A stretch of 40,547 nt of DNA from Halieaceae bacterium UBA4452 (lineage in GTDB: Bacteria; Pseudomonadota; Gammaproteobacteria; Pseudomonadales; Halieaceae): the NCBI GenBank assembly GCA_002389505.1, contig DGPA01000005.1, positions 1 to 40,547 on the forward strand, in the 5' to 3' direction. Shown in pieces: positions 8,183 to 17,493 of this stretch. The stretch's first letter is position 1. The number at the start of each line of letters is the position of its first letter. The translations under genes and the position numbers were made by a program. The notes under the pieces are model-generated. The model did no database searches and had not been told where the DNA came from. It saw only the letters and a list, made by a program, of their open reading frames with translations.

Positions 8183-8692
8183 ATGTCCACAGTCCGCGTA
8201 CAGATCAACACCACCTTTGGCGCTATGACGCTTGTATTAGATGGAGAGAAAGCGCCTAAAACCGTTGAGAACTTCGTTACCCATGCCAAGGAAGGATTTT
8301 ACGATGGCACTATTTTCCATCGTGTCATTGACAACTTCATGGTGCAGGGCGGCGGCTTCGATAGCAATATGGTGCAAAAACCTACTGCCGAACCGATCGA
8401 AAACGAAGCCGATAATGGCCTGACTAATGGCCGCGGAACAATCGCCATGGCTCGCACTATGGAACCGCACAGCGCTACCGCTCAATTCTTCATAAACGTC
8501 AAAGACAACGATTTTCTCAACCACAGCGGCAAGAATATGCAGGGTTGGGGGTATTGTGTTTTCGGTAAGATCGTTGACGGGGACGAGGTGCTCGATAAAA
8601 TACGGGTTGTACCCACGGGGACTACCGCAGGTATGCAAGACGTCCCAAAAGACACTGTCGTTATTGAGTCTGTATCGGTGCTGGAAGATTAA
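8183..8692 (+). CDS. ppiB: peptidyl-prolyl cis-trans isomerase B (cyclophilin)
   Basis: A 169-residue single-domain cyclophilin without signal peptide, so cytosolic (PpiB rather than PpiA). The catalytic region FHRVIDNFMVQGGGF holds the conserved Arg and Phe, and TAQFFINVKDNDFLNH matches the family core. Its ATG has AGGA about 7 nt upstream. It is followed after 5 bp by lpxH and divergent from glnS; the same ppiB-lpxH pair next to cysS/glnS occurs in other gammaproteobacteria. Confidence 0.96.
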   Translation: MSTVRVQINTTFGAMTLVLDGEKAPKTVENFVTHAKEGFYDGTIFHRVIDNFMVQGGGFDSNMVQKPTAEPIENEADNGLTNGRGTIAMARTMEPHSATAQFFINVKDNDFLNHSGKNMQGWGYCVFGKIVDGDEVLDKIRVVPTGTTAGMQDVPKDTVVIESVSVLED

Positions 8693-8697
8693 ATAAT

Positions 8698-9426
8698 ATG
8701 GGGGCTGCACTGCTCATCAGTGACCTTCACCTGAGTGAAGCTACCCCCAGCATTGAAGCTGGCCTTAGCCACTTTCTAAACCGAGAGATACTGCAGCACT
8801 CCCAACGTATTGAGCAATTATTTATCCTCGGGGATTTTTTTGAGGCTTGGGTGGGCGATGACGACGATGCGCCCTACATTGAACGGGTCAAGTCCTTGCT
8901 TCGGCAGGTCGTCGCCAGCGGCACGTCGGTCTACCTGGCCCGCGGTAATCGAGACTTTTTGTTGGGACAACCTTTTGCCTCATCCATTGGTGCCACCATG
9001 CTCAATGACGCCACTGTCGTTAACATCGCTGGACTGACCGCGCTGCTGATGCACGGCGATAGCTTATGCACCGACGACGTCGATTATCAAGCGTTTCGGG
9101 TCATGGCACACAATCCCGATTGGCAGCGAGAAACCCTGGCCAAGCCCCTAGCCGAAAGAAAAGCGCTAGCACAGCAACTACGAGCAATGAGTATTGATGC
9201 GGCGAGTAATAAAGCCGAAGACATCATGGACGTCAACGCAGATACCGTGGATGCGGTCATGCGCCAGCACGCGGTCAACTGGCTCATTCATGGCCACACC
9301 CACCGACCGGCTCGACATTCTGTGCCCGCGGGCGAGCGAGTGGTGTTAGGTGATTGGAGTGAGACTCACGGTTGGTGTGCGCGAATCAGCAGGGGCGATC
9401 TCACGCTCGAACGTTTTGCTTTTTAG
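8698..9426 (+). CDS. lpxH: UDP-2,3-diacylglucosamine diphosphatase
   Basis: 242 residues, a calcineurin-like metallophosphoesterase that cleaves UDP-2,3-diacylglucosamine to lipid X and UMP in lipid A synthesis at the inner face of the cytoplasmic membrane. All five metal-binding blocks are seen in order: DLHL, GDFFEAWVGDDD, GNRDF, HGDSLCTDD and HGHTHRP. It starts 5 bp after ppiB. Its last 26 bp overlap the 3' end of the convergent miaE gene. Confidence 0.96.
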   Translation: MGAALLISDLHLSEATPSIEAGLSHFLNREILQHSQRIEQLFILGDFFEAWVGDDDDAPYIERVKSLLRQVVASGTSVYLARGNRDFLLGQPFASSIGATMLNDATVVNIAGLTALLMHGDSLCTDDVDYQAFRVMAHNPDWQRETLAKPLAERKALAQQLRAMSIDAASNKAEDIMDVNADTVDAVMRQHAVNWLIHGHTHRPARHSVPAGERVVLGDWSETHGWCARISRGDLTLERFAF

Positions 9427-10057
9427 CTAACGCCGTGGCCATAGGCGGCCCCGAATGAAAGCGAAATTCTCCGTCGCCACTCTGCACCAGCTCGGCCTCG
9501 CGAGCTTTCAGCACCTCAAGCCGGTCAACCATCTCGTCTGCCGTGTCTACTTGCTTGGCCAGTGCTAGGTAGTCTTTAAAGTGACGAGCCTCACTTTTCA
9601 ACAGGGACCCATAGAAATCGGACAGCTCAGCATCTAAATGAGGAAGAAGAGCGGCGAACCGCTCACAGGAACGGGCTTCAATCAAGGCGCCCACTAATAG
9701 CGTATCAATAAGCTTGCCAGGGTTTCGTTTACGGACTTCGCTGCGCAGCCCCGCTGCGTAACGACTCGCACTCATCGCCTCGTAGGCGATATTACGGCTT
9801 GCCATAATTTTCAGTACTTGCTCAAAATGACGCAACTCCTCTCTTGCTAAGCGAGACATCTTATTCAACAGGGCATAATTGTCGGTGTATTGATGCATGA
9901 GGCTTAGGGCGGTAGCCGCGGCTTTTTTCTCACAGTTAGCGTGATCGATAAGCATGACACGCTGATCTGCTAACGCAGCTTGAATCCACGCCTCGGGGGT
10001 GCGGCAGGGTAAGAACTCGAAGACGGGCGTTAAATCATTCGCTTGGGGCACAGTCAC
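9401..10057 (-). CDS. miaE: tRNA-(ms2io6A37) hydroxylase
   Basis: A 218-residue non-heme diiron protein that hydroxylates the isopentenyl side chain of ms2i6A37 in tRNAs reading U-starting codons. The ferritin-like diiron ligands appear in EELRHFEQV (near residue 85), ALIEARSCERF (near residue 127) and KSEARHFKDYL (near residue 160). The 3' end overlaps lpxH tail-to-tail by 26 bp. The start is 3 bp behind the DUF1289 gene, so both are one operon. Confidence 0.93.
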   Translation of the reverse strand: MTVPQANDLTPVFEFLPCRTPEAWIQAALADQRVMLIDHANCEKKAAATALSLMHQYTDNYALLNKMSRLAREELRHFEQVLKIMASRNIAYEAMSASRYAAGLRSEVRKRNPGKLIDTLLVGALIEARSCERFAALLPHLDAELSDFYGSLLKSEARHFKDYLALAKQVDTADEMVDRLEVLKAREAELVQSGDGEFRFHSGPPMATALAKKQNVRA

Positions 10058-10060
10058 AGC

Positions 10061-10555
10061 TCATGCGTCGAACAAATCAGGGGTCGCAAGATAACGCTCA
10101 TAGTGGGCCTCTGACAATGCCCAAAATTCACCATCAACCTGCTCCCTCAATTCCAACAATGTGTGCTGACGCCAGTTAAGATGCACGGAAAACCCGTATT
10201 TTTCCGGTTCACTAATTTGACTGGCGCCGGCTTTAAGCAGAGTGAACAGATTTGCGTAAATATCATGTTCCCTGTTGTAGTGGATTTGCTGTACCTGTAG
10301 CTGCCAGTGCAACAATGCCTCGTCGGTTACCACAAAACGGTTGCGCATGCACAAACTCAAAAAATCCGCCAACCGGTCGTCGACAATTTGTTTTTCAGCT
10401 TCGCTGTAGCCATTCCAATGAATCACTTCGTGACTGAAGCGCTTACAGCCCCGGCAAACGCTGTCACCAATACCTGTCGAGCAGACACCGATACAGGGTG
10501 TGCGCACCAGAGGGCGCTTCAAAGGCGCTTTTTTCGCTTTACTCGACGCTGTCAT
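10061..10555 (-). CDS. DUF1289 family protein
   Basis: 164 residues. The N-terminal half has the DUF1289 core: CIGVCSTGIGDSVCRGCKR (residues 21-39), a four-cysteine pattern C-x3-C-x8-C-x2-C likely to bind zinc or an Fe-S cluster, followed by HEVIHWNGYSEAEKQ. Most DUF1289 proteins are about 60-80 residues; the C-terminal half here (from about residue 75) is an extension without a motif I recognise. It is 3 bp upstream of miaE, so they are co-transcribed. A role near tRNA modification is possible by context only. Confidence 0.8.
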   Translation of the reverse strand: MTASSKAKKAPLKRPLVRTPCIGVCSTGIGDSVCRGCKRFSHEVIHWNGYSEAEKQIVDDRLADFLSLCMRNRFVVTDEALLHWQLQVQQIHYNREHDIYANLFTLLKAGASQISEPEKYGFSVHLNWRQHTLLELREQVDGEFWALSEAHYERYLATPDLFDA

Positions 10556-10711
10556 GCCTAAATTTTAGGGTATGCATGCCCTGAATGCACTAAATCACGT
10601 TCAATGCATGTTACCCAACCCAGACGCAAGCTATACTGCGTCCCGTTAAATTCTGCCTCAGGGGTACGATCGCTCGCCTGAGGTCACTGCCAAACCACAA
10701 GGAGTGCCACT

Positions 10712-13324
10712 GTGCTTGATGCTTATCGCGAACACGTCGCTGGACGCGCCCAGCAAAATATTCCGCCCAAGCCGCTCAGTGCGGAACAAGTAGCAGCGCT
10801 TGTAGAATTACTTAAAGCGCCGCCGGCGGGCGAAGAGCAGGCACTGCTTGAGCTCATCAGTACCCGTGTGCCCCCAGGCGTCGACGAAGCGGCTTACGTC
10901 AAGGCTGGATTCCTATCTGCTATCGCCAAAAGTGAGAGCAAATGCTCTATCATCGACCCGCCGCTTGCGATCAAGCTGCTGGGCAATATGCATGGCGGCT
11001 ATAATATTGAGACGCTCGTTGGGCTGATCGCCGACCCTGCGCTGGGGGCACTCGCCGCGGAAGAACTTAAACATACGCTACTGATGTTCGAGGCCTTCCA
11101 CGACGTTGAAGAACTGGCCAGAAATGGTAATACCAACGCCCAAGACGTTATGCAGAGCTGGGCAGATGGCGAATGGTTTACTCGCAGGGACGCCGTCCCG
11201 GAATCGACAAAAATGGTGGTCTTCAAGGTCACTGGAGAGACCAACACTGACGACCTGTCACCCGCCCCCGATGCTTGGTCACGACCTGATATCCCGCTGC
11301 ATGCACTGGCCATGTACAAAATGACACGCGAGGGATTAGAGCCCGATGAGCAGGGTGTCATTGGTCCCATGAAGCAAGTGCAAGCCATTCAAGCCCACGG
11401 ACTTCCTGTCGCTTTCGTCGGCGATGTGGTCGGCACCGGCTCTTCCCGAAAATCCGCAACCAACTCGGTGGTGTGGTTCTTCGGCGATGATATACCCGGC
11501 GTACCGAACAAACGCTCAGGGGGCGTGTGTATTGGCAATAAAGTCGCTCCCATTTTCTACAACACTATGGAAGATGCAGGCGCATTGGTGTTTGAAGCAC
11601 CGGTCGACCGCCTCAAAATGGGTGACGTCATTGACATTCGCCCCTACGACGGCAAGATTCTCAACGATGCGGGTGAAGTGCTATCCGAATTTAGCTTAAA
11701 ATCCGAGGTGATACTGGACGAAGTGCGCGCTGGCGGCCGAATCAATCTCATCATTGGTCGTGGCCTAACCAGCAAAGCACGTGATTCACTCGGCTTGGGC
11801 GACAGCGACCTGTTCCGAACCCCAGAACCTCCGGTTGATAGTGATAAAGGCTATACCCTAGCGCAAAAGATGGTCGGTCGGGCCTGTGGTGTCGAGGGTG
11901 TTCGGCCCGGCACTTACTGCGAGCCGCGCATGACCACCGTCGGATCCCAAGACACTACCGGCCCCATGACCAGAGATGAACTCAAGGATTTAGCGTGTCT
12001 TGGCTTTTCTGCGGATTTAACCATGCAGTCGTTTTGTCACACCGCCGCCTACCCCAAGCCTGTGGATATTGATACGCAACATACCTTGCCCGATTTTATT
12101 AAGACTCGGGGCGGCGTATCTCTGCGCCCAGGCGATGGGATTATCCATAGCTGGCTCAATCGCATGCTGCTGCCTGATACGGTCGGAACCGGCGGTGATT
12201 CACACACACGTTTTCCCATGGGCATTTCTTTCCCAGCAGGCTCGGGGCTAGTGGCCTTTGCTGCTGCGACCGGGGTCATGCCCTTGGATATGCCTGAATC
12301 GGTACTGGTTCGATTCAAAGGCGATATGCAGCCCGGCATTACTTTGCGTGATCTGGTGCATGCTATTCCCTATGCGGCAATCCAAGAGGGCTTGCTAACT
12401 GTCGAAAAGAAAGGCAAAAAGAACATTTTTTCTGGCCGTGTCCTTGAAATTGAAGGCCTACAAGATCTCACGGTAGAGCAGGCCTTTGAACTCTCTGACG
12501 CCTCGGCAGAGCGCTCAGCTAGCGGTTGCACCATTAAGCTTGACGAGGACACCGTCGCAGAATACCTGCGCTCCAATGTGGTACTGCTGCGCTCAATGAT
12601 TGCTGAGGGCTACGGGGACACTCGTACCCTCGAACGTCGTGCGCGAAAAATGGAAGATTGGCTAGCTAACCCCAGCTTGCTCGAGGCTGATAGCGATGCC
12701 GAATACAAGGCCATCATTGACATTGATCTCAATGAGTTAAAAGAGCCCGTCGTTTGCGCACCCAACGACCCAGATGACGCACGGTTGCTGTCTGAAGTTG
12801 CCGGGGATCAAGTGGATGAGGTCTTCATTGGCAGCTGTATGACCAACATCGGTCACTTTCGAGCGGCGGGCAAACTGCTTGAGCAACACAAAGGCGCCCT
12901 ATCGACCCAGCTATGGATTGTACCGCCCACGCGAATGGATGAGCATATGCTCATGGAGGAAGGCTACTACTCGATCTTCGGCAAAGCCGGCGCGCGGACC
13001 GAAATGCCCGGCTGTTCGCTGTGCATGGGCAATCAAGCGCGAGTCGCCCCAGGTGCCACGGTCCTGTCAACGTCAACGCGTAACTTCCCAAACCGTTTGG
13101 GCGATGGCGCTAACGTCTATTTAACTTCTGCAGAGCTCGCAGCAGTAGGCGCTATACTTGGCAAGCTACCCACTCCCGCTGAATATTTACAGTTTGCTGA
13201 CAAACTTGATGCCATGTCTGATGAGATTTACCGCTATATGAATTTCGATCAGATCATTGAATTTCAAAAGCTATCGGAAGACGGTAAGCGGATTGCCGCT
13301 ACGGTCATTGACCAAGTCGCCTAA
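10712..13324 (+). CDS. acnB: aconitate hydratase B
   Basis: An 870-residue TCA-cycle aconitase, AcnB type (HEAT-like N-terminal domain first, swivel domain second), interconverting citrate and isocitrate. The start is GTG at 10712, with AAGGAG 7 nt upstream. The product begins MLDAYREHVAGRA, like known AcnB proteins. The [4Fe-4S] ligands are Cys709 (FIGSCMTN), Cys768 and Cys771 (PGCSLCMGN), with the spacing of the E. coli enzyme. It is monocistronic and divergent from the DUF1289-miaE operon. AcnB is in many bacteria the main vegetative aconitase and in some an iron-responsive mRNA-binding protein; nothing here shows the latter. Confidence 0.98.
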   Translation: MLDAYREHVAGRAQQNIPPKPLSAEQVAALVELLKAPPAGEEQALLELISTRVPPGVDEAAYVKAGFLSAIAKSESKCSIIDPPLAIKLLGNMHGGYNIETLVGLIADPALGALAAEELKHTLLMFEAFHDVEELARNGNTNAQDVMQSWADGEWFTRRDAVPESTKMVVFKVTGETNTDDLSPAPDAWSRPDIPLHALAMYKMTREGLEPDEQGVIGPMKQVQAIQAHGLPVAFVGDVVGTGSSRKSATNSVVWFFGDDIPGVPNKRSGGVCIGNKVAPIFYNTMEDAGALVFEAPVDRLKMGDVIDIRPYDGKILNDAGEVLSEFSLKSEVILDEVRAGGRINLIIGRGLTSKARDSLGLGDSDLFRTPEPPVDSDKGYTLAQKMVGRACGVEGVRPGTYCEPRMTTVGSQDTTGPMTRDELKDLACLGFSADLTMQSFCHTAAYPKPVDIDTQHTLPDFIKTRGGVSLRPGDGIIHSWLNRMLLPDTVGTGGDSHTRFPMGISFPAGSGLVAFAAATGVMPLDMPESVLVRFKGDMQPGITLRDLVHAIPYAAIQEGLLTVEKKGKKNIFSGRVLEIEGLQDLTVEQAFELSDASAERSASGCTIKLDEDTVAEYLRSNVVLLRSMIAEGYGDTRTLERRARKMEDWLANPSLLEADSDAEYKAIIDIDLNELKEPVVCAPNDPDDARLLSEVAGDQVDEVFIGSCMTNIGHFRAAGKLLEQHKGALSTQLWIVPPTRMDEHMLMEEGYYSIFGKAGARTEMPGCSLCMGNQARVAPGATVLSTSTRNFPNRLGDGANVYLTSAELAAVGAILGKLPTPAEYLQFADKLDAMSDEIYRYMNFDQIIEFQKLSEDGKRIAATVIDQVA

Positions 13325-13853
13325 TAATGAACGCGACTACAGCGCTGGTGTGCCATAGCGTGGATGAGCCCATGAGTACTGAATGACCGGCTTTTGTGGG
13401 TAAGCACGGTAGGCGTTAATGGAAAGGTTCGCCAACCGTCGCTGACACAGCACATGCCAATGGAGCAAGCCGGTATCTTTTACTTGACCTGTAGACGTGA
13501 TGGCTTCGGTATCATTTACCCCGCTACATGGTAAGGCTCCTCAAGCGACTGCGCTATGTCGGCAATGAGACGCTGAAGGTCCGCAAAGGGGCGTCAATGG
13601 CTCAGTAGGACTGCATGAATGAGTCGCGTCGCGCATTGTTGAGTAGCTCAACACGCGTGGGGACACCCATATGCATCGGCGTATAACGCCGCTCTACCGC
13701 TAACAAACAACCGGCATCGATCAATGATAATTGGCTCAGGAGGATCTCGACCTCGAAGGGAAATATCTACGCGGTAAAGCACCACGTGCAGCCGTAGGGT
13801 TAAGACATGTCAGCCACCTGTTAGCAACTCCCATGGTCATCGAAACCCCTGTC
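13325..13853. other. 529-bp gene-poor gap with a gene relic
   Basis: No intact gene is supported. The minus strand holds a decayed fragment resembling the start of a wax-ester synthase/DGAT (listed separately). The rest (13325-13601) has no motif I recognise. An 80-codon plus-strand ORF from 13731 runs into the transaminase gene in another frame and is not credible. Confidence 0.5.
13602..13739 (-). pseudogene. relic of a wax-ester synthase/diacylglycerol acyltransferase (N-terminal fragment)
   Basis: A 45-codon minus-strand stretch reads LSQLSLIDAGCLLAVERR then YTPMHMG, which closely follows the conserved N-terminus of WS/DGAT proteins (xLSxxDxxFLxxExxxxPMHVG). There is no ATG: the codon where the start is expected is CTG (13739-13737) and a stop lies six codons farther up. 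The frame ends at TGA (13604-13602) and no downstream frame continues the family, in particular no HHxxxDG acyltransferase motif. It is best read as the remains of a deleted storage-lipid gene. The match is from memory and short. Confidence 0.5.
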
Positions 13854-15188
13854 TTAATTGAGCTCATTGAGTGCTTCACCCAACACACTCACCAAGCTGT
13901 CAATCTGTTCTCGCTCTACGATAAAGGGGAGACCCAATTGAACCGTATCTCCACCGTAGCGCACGTATAATCCCTTCTGCCAGCACTTCCAGGCAATATC
14001 ATGAGGTCGTTTAAGCGGTTCGCCGGGAGCGGCCTCTATCTGCAGCGCCCCCGCAAGGCCATAGTTACGAATATCCACCACATGAGGCGACCCCTGAAGG
14101 GAATGCAACAGCGTTTCAAACACGGGCGCCATGCTTCTAGCACGCTCAATCAATTGTTCCTTTTCGAGAATATCGAGGGTGGCAAGGGCAGCAGCGCAGG
14201 CCACCGGATGGCCTGAATAGGTATAGCCATGGGGCAACTCCAGGAGATATTCAGGCGTATCTGTATTCATAAAGGCGTTGTAAATCTCGCTGGTGCATAC
14301 GACTGCACCTAGGGGAACTGCTCCGTTCGTTAGCTGTTTTGCCAGATTGAGGATGTCAGGGACCACACCGAACTCTTCAGCGCCCGTTATGGCGCCAACG
14401 CGACCAAACGCAGTAATCACCTCATCAAAAATCAGCAAGATATCGTGGGCGTCACAAATTTCCCGTAGACGCGCTAAATAGCCGACGGGAGGCGGTATGA
14501 CGCCTGCCGAACCGGCCATGGGCTCGACAATGACCGCCGCAATATTACTGGCGTCATGCAGCGCAATAATATCGAGTAACTCGTCCGCTTTATCAGCACC
14601 CGTTAAGGGCATTCCACGGGTAAACGCATTCGATGCCATCAGCGTATGGCCAAGATGATCGGCATCAACGGCGTTGCCAAACATCATCTTATTGGGCCCA
14701 ACACCGCCGACACTGATACCACCAAAATTAACCCCGTGATAGCCCTTGGCACGGCCAATCAACTTAGTTTTTGTTGGTTGGCCAGACTTTCGCCAATAGG
14801 CCCTAGCTATCTTCAGAGAGGTGTCAGCACTCTCTGATCCAGACCCGGTGTAAAAGACGTGGTTGAGTCCCTCTGGCATTAGGTGGGCGATTCGCTCAGC
14901 GAGTTCAAAGGCTTTGGGGTGGCCGTGCTGAAAGGCGGGCGCATAATCGAGCGTGCGCAACTGCTGATAAACTGCATCAGCGATTTCTGGACGATTATGG
15001 CCAGCACCACAGGTCCACAACCCGGATAGTCCATCGAAAATACGGCGGCCCGCAGCATCTCTATAATAGGCGCCCTCAGCGCCGGTAATGATGCGTGGGT
15101 TTTTTTTGAAAAACCGATTGGCGGTAAAAGGCATCCAATAGGCGTCTATGGCCTCTGGACTGGGCCAATTATCATGGGCGTCTGACAC
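13854..15188 (-). CDS. class III aminotransferase, beta-alanine/omega-amino acid:pyruvate type
   Basis: 444 residues, PLP-dependent class III fold. It likely transfers the amino group of beta-alanine or another omega-amino acid to pyruvate, giving malonic semialdehyde and alanine. Pyridoxal phosphate residues are seen: Asp255 in LIFDEVITAFGR and Lys284 in NLAKQLTNGAVPLG. FDGLSGLWTCGAGHNRPEI and SGSESADTSLKIARAYW match omega-amino acid:pyruvate transaminases of about 445 residues. The start is GTG, with GGAG 7 nt upstream. It is convergent on the gap behind acnB and 94 bp downstream of the acetoacetyl-CoA synthetase gene on the same strand, so it may share its transcript. Taurine, GABA or an amine are possible alternative donors. 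Confidence 0.85.
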   Translation of the reverse strand: MSDAHDNWPSPEAIDAYWMPFTANRFFKKNPRIITGAEGAYYRDAAGRRIFDGLSGLWTCGAGHNRPEIADAVYQQLRTLDYAPAFQHGHPKAFELAERIAHLMPEGLNHVFYTGSGSESADTSLKIARAYWRKSGQPTKTKLIGRAKGYHGVNFGGISVGGVGPNKMMFGNAVDADHLGHTLMASNAFTRGMPLTGADKADELLDIIALHDASNIAAVIVEPMAGSAGVIPPPVGYLARLREICDAHDILLIFDEVITAFGRVGAITGAEEFGVVPDILNLAKQLTNGAVPLGAVVCTSEIYNAFMNTDTPEYLLELPHGYTYSGHPVACAAALATLDILEKEQLIERARSMAPVFETLLHSLQGSPHVVDIRNYGLAGALQIEAAPGEPLKRPHDIAWKCWQKGLYVRYGGDTVQLGLPFIVEREQIDSLVSVLGEALNELN

Positions 15189-15282
15189 AACAGGTCTCCA
15201 ACTGTTTTACCGACTGTCAATGTCCGTTAAAACATCGTGCAAGTAAACCTTTAGCGATCCCACGCCCCCACGGGGGAAGGGC

Positions 15283-17301
15283 TCAGGCCAAGGCTGGATG
15301 ATGGCGAAAGTACACCAACGACGCGGGATTAGCCAGTGCATCGGCATTTTCCACCGACAATCCGTGAATGGTCTTCTTTACCGCTATCTCGCTGACTTTA
15401 CCGCTCATCGTTCTGGGGATATCTGCGACAGCTATAATCACAGCGGGGACATGTCGCGGCGTGGCGTTACCTCGGATTGTTTCACGAATACGGTCTGTAA
15501 GCGCCTCCGTAAGTAATACCTCCTCCCTCAACACCACAAATAACACAACGCGTTCATCCTCCCCCCACTGCTGGCCCACCACAACGCTATCCATGATGTC
15601 GGTAATGGTTTCAACCTGTCGATAAATCTCAGCGGTACCAATACGCACCCCCCCTGGGTTAAGTACAGCGTCGCTGCGCCCATGAATAATCACCGTACCT
15701 CGCTCAGTGATTTCTCCATAATCCCCATGAGCCCAAACGTTGGGATAGCGAGCAAAGTAAGCTTGGTGATAACGATCTCCCGACTCATCATTCCAAAAGC
15801 CTATGGGCGCCGAAGGAAATGCTGTCGTGCAGACCAGCTCTCCCTTTTGAGCAACCAGCGATGCGCCGTCCTGATCCCATATGGCGACGTCCATACCAAG
15901 ACCCAAGCACTGAATTTCCCCTGCATAAACGGGCAGGAGCGGATTACCCAACACAAAACAAGAAACGATGTCAGTGCCACCACTGATCGACGACAAGCAC
16001 AGATCTCGCTTAAACGAGCGGTAAATCCACTCAAAACTATGCCGGCTTAAGGGCGACCCTGTAGATAAGATAGTTCGCAACGAGTCAACATTATGGCTTC
16101 GATGAGGCGTTTTTCCTGCTTTTTCTAGGGCATCTAGGTATTTAGCGCCAACACCAAAAATGGAAATTTTTTCTGTCTCAATGGCGTCGAGTAGTACATC
16201 GCCGTCCTTTGCAAAAGGGGAGCCGTCGTATAGAACAATCGTACAACCACTGGCCAATCCCGATACCAACCAGTTCCACATCATCCAACCACAGGTGGTG
16301 AAGTAGAAGAACACATCGTCCAGGGTAAGGTTTGTATGGAGTAGATGTTCTTTACGGTGTTGTAACAGGGTACCCCCAGCACTATGCACAATACACTTGG
16401 GCTTCCCGGTCGTTCCCGAGGAGTACAGGATGTACAGCGGGTGATTGAAGGGCAGCGGTACCGCCGGCACCGTCTCACCCATGTAGTGGTTAAGCAAAGC
16501 CGAATAACAACTCTCCTCAAAGTTACCCCGAGCGTTGTTATCCAGTGGGGAACCGCGAGTAACGCTGGGTTCGTCAATCGCGTGAAGAGATCTAGAGGTG
16601 CCAATAAAGGGCACGACGATCAGTCGTTGAATACTGGCAATGTCCTCGCAGAGTTGTCGTGCCTTAGCGACGCTGTCGATAATTTTAGCGTTGTAACAAT
16701 AACCGTCGCTAGTGAACATCACTTTAGGTTCCACCTGAGCAAAGCGGTCGCAGGCGGCATTAACACCAAAGTCGGGAGAACATGAGGTCCATACAGCGCC
16801 AACGCGTGCACAAGCCAACATAGCTACCACGGTTTCAATAATATTGGGCATGAAGCCTGCCACTCGATCTCCGACGGTTACGTCGGCAGCAAGGAGAGCG
16901 GCACTCATGGCATTGACGTGCTGATTCAGCTCGAGGTAACTCAGGGTTCGCCGATCCCCGAACTCACTAAGACCGACCAAGGCAGTGCTGTTGTCATTGA
17001 TGCGCAGTAGGTTGTCAGAAAAATTGAGTTTCGCATCGGGAAACCAGGTGGCCCCTTCCATGTTAGCCCTGTCATCGCAGATGGTGGAACCCGCCGTGTC
17101 CGCTACGATGCCGCAAAATGCCCACATTTCTGCCCAGAAGTTCTCAGGATGCCGAACTGACCAAGCATGTAGGGCGCGGTAATCTGAGAAACGGTAGCCG
17201 TATTTCTGCTCTATGTGAGACCAAAATTGCTGCATTTGCGTCTGTTGAACCTGCGCGGGCGTTGGCCGCCACAGTAGCAGGGGGGTGGGTTGAACACTCA
17301 T
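15283..17301 (-). CDS. acetoacetate--CoA ligase (acetoacetyl-CoA synthetase)
   Basis: 672 residues from the ATG at 17301, preferred over upstream ATGs because AGAGGG lies 7 nt upstream. An AMP-forming acyl-CoA synthetase activating acetoacetate, the end product of leucine breakdown. The P-loop YILYSSGTTGKPK is near residue 270, the A8 hinge DAVLNPGGVRIGTAEIY near residue 570, and the catalytic Lys in PRTMSGKVSEIAVKK near residue 640. The N-terminal extension of about 100 residues and the overall length are typical of acetoacetyl-CoA synthetase (acetyl-CoA synthetase family). It is divergent from the LiuR regulator gene, with a perfect palindrome between them. HMG-CoA lyase across the divide releases acetoacetate, so the pairing makes metabolic sense. 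Confidence 0.93.
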   Translation of the reverse strand: MSVQPTPLLLWRPTPAQVQQTQMQQFWSHIEQKYGYRFSDYRALHAWSVRHPENFWAEMWAFCGIVADTAGSTICDDRANMEGATWFPDAKLNFSDNLLRINDNSTALVGLSEFGDRRTLSYLELNQHVNAMSAALLAADVTVGDRVAGFMPNIIETVVAMLACARVGAVWTSCSPDFGVNAACDRFAQVEPKVMFTSDGYCYNAKIIDSVAKARQLCEDIASIQRLIVVPFIGTSRSLHAIDEPSVTRGSPLDNNARGNFEESCYSALLNHYMGETVPAVPLPFNHPLYILYSSGTTGKPKCIVHSAGGTLLQHRKEHLLHTNLTLDDVFFYFTTCGWMMWNWLVSGLASGCTIVLYDGSPFAKDGDVLLDAIETEKISIFGVGAKYLDALEKAGKTPHRSHNVDSLRTILSTGSPLSRHSFEWIYRSFKRDLCLSSISGGTDIVSCFVLGNPLLPVYAGEIQCLGLGMDVAIWDQDGASLVAQKGELVCTTAFPSAPIGFWNDESGDRYHQAYFARYPNVWAHGDYGEITERGTVIIHGRSDAVLNPGGVRIGTAEIYRQVETITDIMDSVVVGQQWGEDERVVLFVVLREEVLLTEALTDRIRETIRGNATPRHVPAVIIAVADIPRTMSGKVSEIAVKKTIHGLSVENADALANPASLVYFRHHPALA

Positions 17302-17446
17302 AGGTCGCCCTCTCATTCCTTCCATACCGCTCGCCGGCGAGACGACCGGCTACGAGCATTCCTTCAAGTCGCAGTGAATTTGGGGGACGCCGCTGTTGGA
17401 AAAGCTGCCGCTTGTCTGCCGTTATTTCACCCGACCATTGTTGCCG

Positions 17447-17462
17447 TTTACGTTAACGTAAA
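17447..17462. promoter_or_regulatory. LiuR operator, 16-bp perfect palindrome
   Basis: TTTACGTTAACGTAAA reads the same on both strands and lies 31 bp before the merR-type gene, in the 192-bp space shared with the acetoacetyl-CoA synthetase gene. It has the ACGT-N-ACGT-like look reported for sites of LiuR, the MerR-family regulator of branched-chain amino acid catabolism. It would let one regulator control both divergent units. Confidence 0.75.
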
Positions 17463-17493
17463 GTACACTGTCTGACAAGACACTGGAGCGCCG

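Noticed and set aside
13731..13970. Plus-strand 79-codon ORF in the gap behind acnB
   Set aside because: It overlaps the transaminase gene antisense, has no family features, and the relic on the other strand explains the region better.
15283..17301. Acetoacetyl-CoA synthetase considered as the missing 2-aminobenzoate-CoA ligase
   Set aside because: Its length, N-terminal extension and position beside liuR/liuE fit acetoacetate activation; it is not in the aromatic island and lacks the operator.
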